Origin: CAVQCA01 sp963763115
Lineage (GTDB): Bacteria > Pseudomonadota > Gammaproteobacteria > UBA9214
Assembly (NCBI GenBank): GCA_963763115.1
Contig: CAVXNM010000038.1
Coordinates: forward strand, 1-64,000
Direction: 5' to 3'
Length of the DNA stretch: 64,000 nt
The notes beneath the pieces were generated by a model. The model had not been told where the DNA came from and ran no database searches. It was given only the letters and a program-made list of their open reading frames with translations. Position 1 is the first letter of the stretch. Every line of letters begins with the position of its first letter. The position numbers were made by a program, and so were the translations under genes. Shown one piece after another: positions 59,844 to 64,000 of the stretch.

Positions 59844-60018
59844 GTGTCAGCCGCCAATAAAAACAACCCGGATACTACGCCCCGCGCCAAAAGCAGGGCA
59901 ATGCGCCTGTTGCGTACGGACAATAAATGATTAACCGTGCCGAATCGCCCAGTACAATATAATTATACATATATATTGTGTTAGACTACGGAGGTTTATA
60001 CTAGATGAGGTGGATTCT
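59844..60018. other. AT-rich divergent promoter region before mnmG
   Basis: 175 bp, AT-rich at about 59955-60000. It holds TTATACATA (one mismatch to the DnaA box TTATNCACA), but only a single near-match. It is the divergent promoter space of mnmG and the 183-aa gene, the latter preceded by GAGGTGG. Confidence 0.5.
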
Positions 60019-60570
60019 ATGAGACTCCTTGAATTCAACAAGGACGAAGGGGGAGCAAGTCCGCAACGCACGAAGTCACGTCCGGGTAAACGCAAACCCG
60101 TCGCCCCGGTTACTCAGGCGAATCCAGCCCGCCCGTCAAAGCCGTCCCGCATCCCGGCGAGCGCCTCAAAAGTCCGCAACACTGTGTATCCGATTCAAGG
60201 CACCGCCATTCGCAAACCGGTACAACACGCACCGATCGATCTCGAACTGTTGCAACAACGCATGGGGTTTCTGGAAAGACGCCTGCAGGATCAGTCAAAC
60301 AAAACCGAAAAACTCGCAACCCTCAAGGACATAGACCAGCTCCGGGAACGCATGAACCAGATGGAAAACAGTCTGGAGAAGGCGCTCGACCGACCGCCCC
60401 TCAAGACGTTTCTCAGGATGCGAGCCATCCAGTTCTGGCGCCAGGATCTCCCCCTGATCAGTGCCTGGCTGTTGAAGATGGCGTGCAGCGCCTGGCAGGA
60501 ACTGCAGCCAGAGTGGTGGCCGCAGCTGGCACGCGCATGGAAGGAATCTCTTGAGAAAGCGCGACGTTAG
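60019..60570 (+). CDS. Hypothetical protein with basic tail and coiled coil, 183 aa
   Basis: A soluble protein of unknown function. Residues about 10-60 are Pro/Arg/Lys-rich ('RTKSRPGKRKPVAPVTQANPARPSKPSR'), probably disordered; about 78-118 form a likely coiled coil ('LELLQQRMGFLERRLQDQSNKTEKLATLKDIDQLRERMNQMENSLEKAL'); the C-terminus is Trp-rich ('FWRQDLPLISAWLLKMACSAWQELQPEWWPQL'). GAGGTGG lies 5 nt before ATG 60019. It could bind DNA or another polymer through the basic part; there is no evidence beyond composition. Confidence 0.6.
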   Translation: MRLLEFNKDEGGASPQRTKSRPGKRKPVAPVTQANPARPSKPSRIPASASKVRNTVYPIQGTAIRKPVQHAPIDLELLQQRMGFLERRLQDQSNKTEKLATLKDIDQLRERMNQMENSLEKALDRPPLKTFLRMRAIQFWRQDLPLISAWLLKMACSAWQELQPEWWPQLARAWKESLEKARR

Positions 60571-60586
60571 AAGCCAGTCGGAGTAA

Positions 60587-61285
60587 TCAACTGCTCACCT
60601 TGCCCTGCTGACTTCCGGCAGGAACGACGGCACTACGCAGTCCGGCCCACAGCAAGGCAAGCTGTTGCCGATACATCGGCCCGATAGTGGCCGGACTCGA
60701 ATGCTGGATCGCCAGCGGCACGCCATAGAATATCGAGACCAGTCCGACCATGGCCGCCGCTATCAGGGTGTTCGGCGGCAATTCCCCCTGATCGACGGCC
60801 TGCTGCAATGCCTTGCGGAAAATCGTTTCAAGACTGTCCTCTCCGAGATTCTCTATACCGGCAAGATCGCGGAACGCCATCATGCGTTCCGCCGGAGTAA
60901 TATCCGGCAGCGGTGTACGAGTGCGTTCCCTGGCTTGATGGGCGATGATTTCCCCCATCAGACCCGGTTTCTTCTGAATCTGTATCGCGGCATAGCGAAA
61001 CAGAGCTTCGATGACCGACAGGCCTTTTTGTTGCTCCCCCACTTGCAGCCCATACCAGTTCAGCTCCAGCGACCATAGCTTGTCGAGATACACCACGATG
61101 GTCTCTTTCTTTGGAAAGTAATTGAAGAAAGTAGCCTCGGAGATCTGGGCGCGCTCGCACAATGCCCTGACCGACAGCGATTCCAGGGGCGCATTTTCAA
61201 GGTGATGGGAAACGATTTCGGCCAAGGCAAGCCGGGTACGCGCAAATTTCCGCTCACGCAGGGAGAAACGGGGCATCGTCGACAT
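60587..61285 (-). CDS. TetR-family transcriptional regulator
   Basis: A 232-residue regulator. The N-terminal HTH is clear ('ARTRLALAEIVSHHLENAPLESLSVRALCERAQISEATFFNYFPKKETIVV', residues about 14-62), with a longer helical ligand domain (70-220). The target and ligand are unknown. It is convergent with the 183-aa gene (17 bp). No regulated gene can be assigned. Confidence 0.85.
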   Translation of the reverse strand: MSTMPRFSLRERKFARTRLALAEIVSHHLENAPLESLSVRALCERAQISEATFFNYFPKKETIVVYLDKLWSLELNWYGLQVGEQQKGLSVIEALFRYAAIQIQKKPGLMGEIIAHQARERTRTPLPDITPAERMMAFRDLAGIENLGEDSLETIFRKALQQAVDQGELPPNTLIAAAMVGLVSIFYGVPLAIQHSSPATIGPMYRQQLALLWAGLRSAVVPAGSQQGKVSS

Positions 61286-61811
61286 ATCTGTTTCTTACCG
61301 CAAATTTATAGAGGCGTTCAATTATATTTGGTTTTCCTTTATTTTGACATAGATAGCGGGCCAGATGCCGGGGCTGGCGGGGGTCTCAATACCGCGCTGC
61401 TGCTGGAATGACACCGCGACTGCATGGCTTCCGTTGCGTTTTGCGTGGCGTCAAGCTCTCGGCTGTTGCCTTACTGGAAACCGGCATTTGATTTATGAAT
61501 GTATCCTTATTGTCGAGTAGTCACTGATCAAGCCTTTCATTTTCGTGAATGCGGTAGTAGCGGTGCAGGGATGGATACACTGCTTGCGGACCAAAGGGTG
61601 GAATCTCGTCTGTTCAAGATCAGTGGATTGCTGGCCCCCCGCTTTCGCCGGGGGAACATATTCATGGATATCTTAATGAGTTACAAATATTATTGTACAA
61701 TACACTATATTTTATGCAGGCAACGATTAAATATAATTTTTTAATAAATTTCAGTCGCATGAAATGCGATGTCCGTGCACTGGACCATGAGCATTTTTTA
61801 ACCACCGCCAC
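61286..61811. other. Intergenic, TetR gene to bacterioferritin
   Basis: 526 bp between a gene pair transcribed the same way. Around 61625-61660 lies a degenerate copy of the CCCGCTTTCGCGGG palindrome seen at 2011-2086 (CCCCCGC-tttc-GCcGGGGG). An 81-codon plus-strand ORF from 61499 has no ribosome-binding site and odd composition, so it is not called. AT-rich 61670-61745 may hold a promoter. Confidence 0.5.
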
Positions 61812-62270
61812 TCATGCGGAGTAGGTACCGACATCACCGGGACGGCGGAGCATCTTGTCCACGTCGCCCTGGTGCATCTCTTCTGCGGCGATTAGCCGGC
61901 GGGCATACTCTTCCAGCAGCAGCGATTTCCCGTCCACCGCCGCCAGCAGTTCCTTGTATACCGCGAGCGCCGCACGCTCGTGTTCCAGGGATTCACGCAA
62001 AATGTCGCCGATGTCATGCTTGTGGGTTTCCAGCAAGGGACCGATGGACAATGAGGGGTGCTCGCCCAGGTGGGTAATCAGTTCCCCGGCCTCCCGCGCA
62101 TGTCCCAGCGATTCGTCCGCCTGTGCCTGCATCCAGGAAACAATCGGGATACGGTTGTAGCCATAGATCATCAGGGCATAGTGTGTGTAACGTACCACGC
62201 CGGCGAGTTCCATTTCGAGAATCTTGTTGAGATGCGCCACCACGGCGCTTTTGTCGAATGAATCGGTCAT
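61812..62270 (-). CDS. Bacterioferritin-like ferritin
   Basis: A 152-residue four-helix-bundle protein. Diiron ligands are visible: Glu in 'LEMELAGVVRYTHYALM', Glu/His in 'ADESLGHAREAGELITHLG', Glu in 'LEHERAALAVYKEL' and Glu/His in 'AAEEMHQGDVDKML'. This order is that of bacterioferritin and related ferritins. The heme-binding Met of Bfr is not evident. It probably oxidises and stores iron or protects DNA. AGGAG is placed before ATG 62270; the longer frame to 62432 has no site. Confidence 0.85.
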   Translation of the reverse strand: MTDSFDKSAVVAHLNKILEMELAGVVRYTHYALMIYGYNRIPIVSWMQAQADESLGHAREAGELITHLGEHPSLSIGPLLETHKHDIGDILRESLEHERAALAVYKELLAAVDGKSLLLEEYARRLIAAEEMHQGDVDKMLRRPGDVGTYSA

Positions 62271-63101
62271 CGGATTTCTCCTGGCTGAATGTTGACGGAA
62301 CGGCATGCGGTCTGCGGAACGGTCTCCATCGGGTCGAGCATGGACGACATCTACTGTCTCCCGCAGTGCATTCCCACGATCTGTCAGGCCATCGTCCCAA
62401 CCGTCATGGGATGTCCTTAGTCTAGTCCGCAATTCTGATCGTGCTGGCTGTCAGCGATGTAGCGGGGTGGATATCTTCCCAAGTCCCGCGGCGGAAAGTT
62501 GCGTTCGGGGTTTAACGGGCGAGTCCCATATCCATGCATATTCGCTTGTATCACCGACTCCCTGTCGATAAATCGTGTAGTGCGGAAAGGCTACCATCAA
62601 CCCCACGATTAGGGCATAAATTATCAGGATGCCTCTGTAGTCTCTTCATCACTGCATATTAGAATGAATGCATTCAAACTTGTTGTTGGATCGATGTGCT
62701 AGCCTAACGATGGACAGACAACTGGTCAATGCAGCCAACCTTGCCACTCTGCCAGCCGCCTCAAGAATGCTTGCACTTCCACGAAGTTTATTCGGGACAG
62801 ATCCATACTGCGAGTCTGGAACGGTGGGTGATGGGTGTCTGATAGCAAGATAAGAGAATGCTAAAGGACAGGAAACCCTAAGCGGACATGCGGCAACACG
62901 CCGTCCATTGTACTGAAAGAAGCCCACGTGCCCTGTATCAGACCCGACCCCATCAACTCTATTTCGTCATTTATTACAGGCTAAAAGGCGGTTGACTGAT
63001 TAATGCTATTTACAATCAATCCGCACCCGCTATCTTAAATAAATCAAAAGGCTAATAGAAACCATGGGGGTATATAATTACTGTATTGGGTCAAGGAGAA
63101 A
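62271..63101. other. Gene-poor intergenic stretch
   Basis: 831 bp with no supported gene. Base composition falls toward the right end. Short ORFs on both strands near 62650-62930 lack ribosome-binding sites and mirror each other. It could hold a decayed gene or promoter elements; I see no repeat or RNA. Confidence 0.5.
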
Positions 63102-63185
63102 ATGCTCAAGCCAGACTTCACCGCATTCAAATACAGAAACAGGAACAGTTTGATGCTCCAATTCACCGGCTACATAAAAATATGA
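63102..63185 (+). CDS. 27-codon leader ORF overlapping SPOR gene start
   Basis: AAGGAG lies 5 nt before ATG 63102. The ORF encodes a basic, aromatic-rich 27-residue peptide (starts MLKPDFTAF, ends FTGYIKI) and its TGA overlaps the SPOR start as ATGA (63182-63185). This is a classical translational-coupling geometry, since the SPOR ATG itself has no ribosome-binding site. It could be a true small protein or only a coupling device. Confidence 0.5.
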   Translation: MLKPDFTAFKYRNRNSLMLQFTGYIKI

Positions 63186-63850
63186 AGTCGAGAATCAATC
63201 GGCCTACTCAGTCTTACGATTTCAGCCAGAAACTGGTTTTACTGGCGACGGGCCTGGTTTCTGGGGCAATAATCGTTATTTTATTGTGGTCGGCAATCAA
63301 GATTAACTTGGGAGGTGGAGGGATCGATCAATTGCAAAACAAAGTTTCAGAACTAGCCCAACAACCTGTCAAACCGCAAACAAGATATACAAACCCCGAA
63401 AGCAAGGCTGGTGAACACGGCGATGAGATACAGACTGATACTATATCAGGGCTTGAAATACTGCCACCCCAAACCGCTGGCAAGACCAACCTCACAACTT
63501 TGGCTGACACGGACACAATTAATTCAGGCACTGCAACTGGCAGCGACCTCCAAACAAAATCAATGCAGCCGACTGATGATGTCAAAACACAGCCACAGAA
63601 AACAAACAGGGATTCAGGAACATGGGTTATAAACCTTGCATCATTACAACGAAAAGTCGATGCAGAACACTTTGTAATACAGGCCAACTCCAAGGGAGTT
63701 GCAGCAGAAATAAATCAAGCCACCGTGAGAGGAAAGAAGTACTGGCGTGTGCAAGTTCCTGGTTTTTCTTCCGCAAACGAAGCCAGGACAAAGGTGAGTG
63801 AGGTACAGAGTAAACTTGGATTGAAGGATGTCTGGATTTTACAGAGATAG
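63182..63850 (+). CDS. SPOR-domain membrane protein
   Basis: A 222-residue bitopic protein. A cytosolic N-terminus (1-15), one membrane helix (about 16-38, 'VLLATGLVSGAIIVILLW'), a long Thr/Gln/Pro-rich linker (about 45-145), and a C-terminal SPOR domain (about 148-222, 'TWVINLASLQRKVDAEHFVIQANSKGVAAEINQATVRGKKYWRVQVPGFSSANEARTKVSEV'). SPOR domains bind denuded septal peptidoglycan, so a role at the division site is likely. In-frame TTG at 63086 would give a 254-residue form; ATG 63182 is preferred through the leader ORF overlap. Composition is AT-richer than the rest of the window. Confidence 0.8.
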   Translation: MKSRINRPTQSYDFSQKLVLLATGLVSGAIIVILLWSAIKINLGGGGIDQLQNKVSELAQQPVKPQTRYTNPESKAGEHGDEIQTDTISGLEILPPQTAGKTNLTTLADTDTINSGTATGSDLQTKSMQPTDDVKTQPQKTNRDSGTWVINLASLQRKVDAEHFVIQANSKGVAAEINQATVRGKKYWRVQVPGFSSANEARTKVSEVQSKLGLKDVWILQR

Positions 63851-64000
63851 TAACGGCAAGTTCCTGTGATCTATTGTTAATGTTCGACAGCAGACTTAAA
63901 TGGTACGAAGTTGCTGCGAATAAGTTATAACCAGTGAACGGCATCATTTGGGGTCTAACAGGATGTAAGGCTTGCTGCGGTTTGTTTCTGGCATGTACTG

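Noticed and set aside
59950..60000. oriC with DnaA boxes
   Set aside because: Only one near-match (TTATACATA); no cluster.
61499..61744. 81-codon plus ORF between TetR and bacterioferritin genes
   Set aside because: No ribosome-binding site, crosses a palindromic repeat, unlike composition.
62649..62927. Short ORFs on both strands in the gene-poor stretch
   Set aside because: No family, no initiation signals.

Overview
The window is chromosomal DNA of a free-living, GC-rich gammaproteobacterium. The basis is gene order and protein type: mnmG-rsmG-parA-parB next to atpIBEFHAGDC and glmU-glmS, a polA/engB/cytochrome c4/dsbA neighbourhood like that of pseudomonads and related orders, pstSCAB-phoU with phoBR, and uvrD. 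I cannot name the genus. I recognise no phage, transposase, CRISPR array, rRNA or tRNA gene.

Layout. 1-2160: end of an EAL-domain gene, a double-thioredoxin periplasmic protein and a nested palindromic repeat. 2185-4537: glucokinase converging on a hexose-6-phosphate mutarotase, then a small unknown gene. 4769-5625: two-gene arsenic operon (ArsI-type C-As lyase and thioredoxin-coupled ArsC). 5780-14704: phosphate block with a degenerate Ppx/GppA-like protein, a 64-aa protein, pstSCAB-phoU and phoBR. CTAACA-type PHO-box-like repeats precede pstS, the small protein and the Ppx-like gene. 14944-23148: lipoprotein, CDF transporter, His/Cys-rich protein, CusCBA-type Cu/Ag efflux and a methyltransferase. 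23235-26464: operon of cytochrome b561, PepSY protein, response regulator and sensor kinase. Its promoter carries a TTAAG-type direct repeat, and the same promoter design drives a previously unannotated structured RNA with its own terminator at the far end of the operon. 26541-31607: a structured palindromic element, an EEP-family protein, a catabolic-type acetolactate synthase, dsbA, cytochrome c4 and engB.

31608-34811: polA and, in the polA-engB gap where Spot 42 and ErsA lie in other gammaproteobacteria, a hairpin-rich stretch ending in a strong terminator. 35198-42702: DUF2782 protein, PagL-like protein without the usual catalytic residues, a membrane PAS-PAS-GGDEF-EAL protein, RssA-like patatin and UvrD. 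43160-44433: two paralogous membrane-anchored four-cysteine/Arg-rich proteins, one split by a frameshift, and a small Cys protein. 44583-59843: glmS, glmU, a SlyD-like isomerase, the ATP synthase operon with a strong sigma-70 promoter, parB (single-base frameshift), parA, rsmG and mnmG. 60019-64000: unknown gene, TetR regulator, bacterioferritin-like protein, a long empty stretch, and an AT-richer SPOR-domain gene preceded by a 27-codon leader ORF that overlaps its start.

The most promising leads are the TTAAG-box-controlled RNA next to the PepSY/two-component operon, the polA-engB RNA, the small-protein extension of the Pho regulon, the four-cysteine paralogue pair and the leader ORF coupled to the SPOR gene. 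All functional statements are read from sequence alone; no search or folding program was run.
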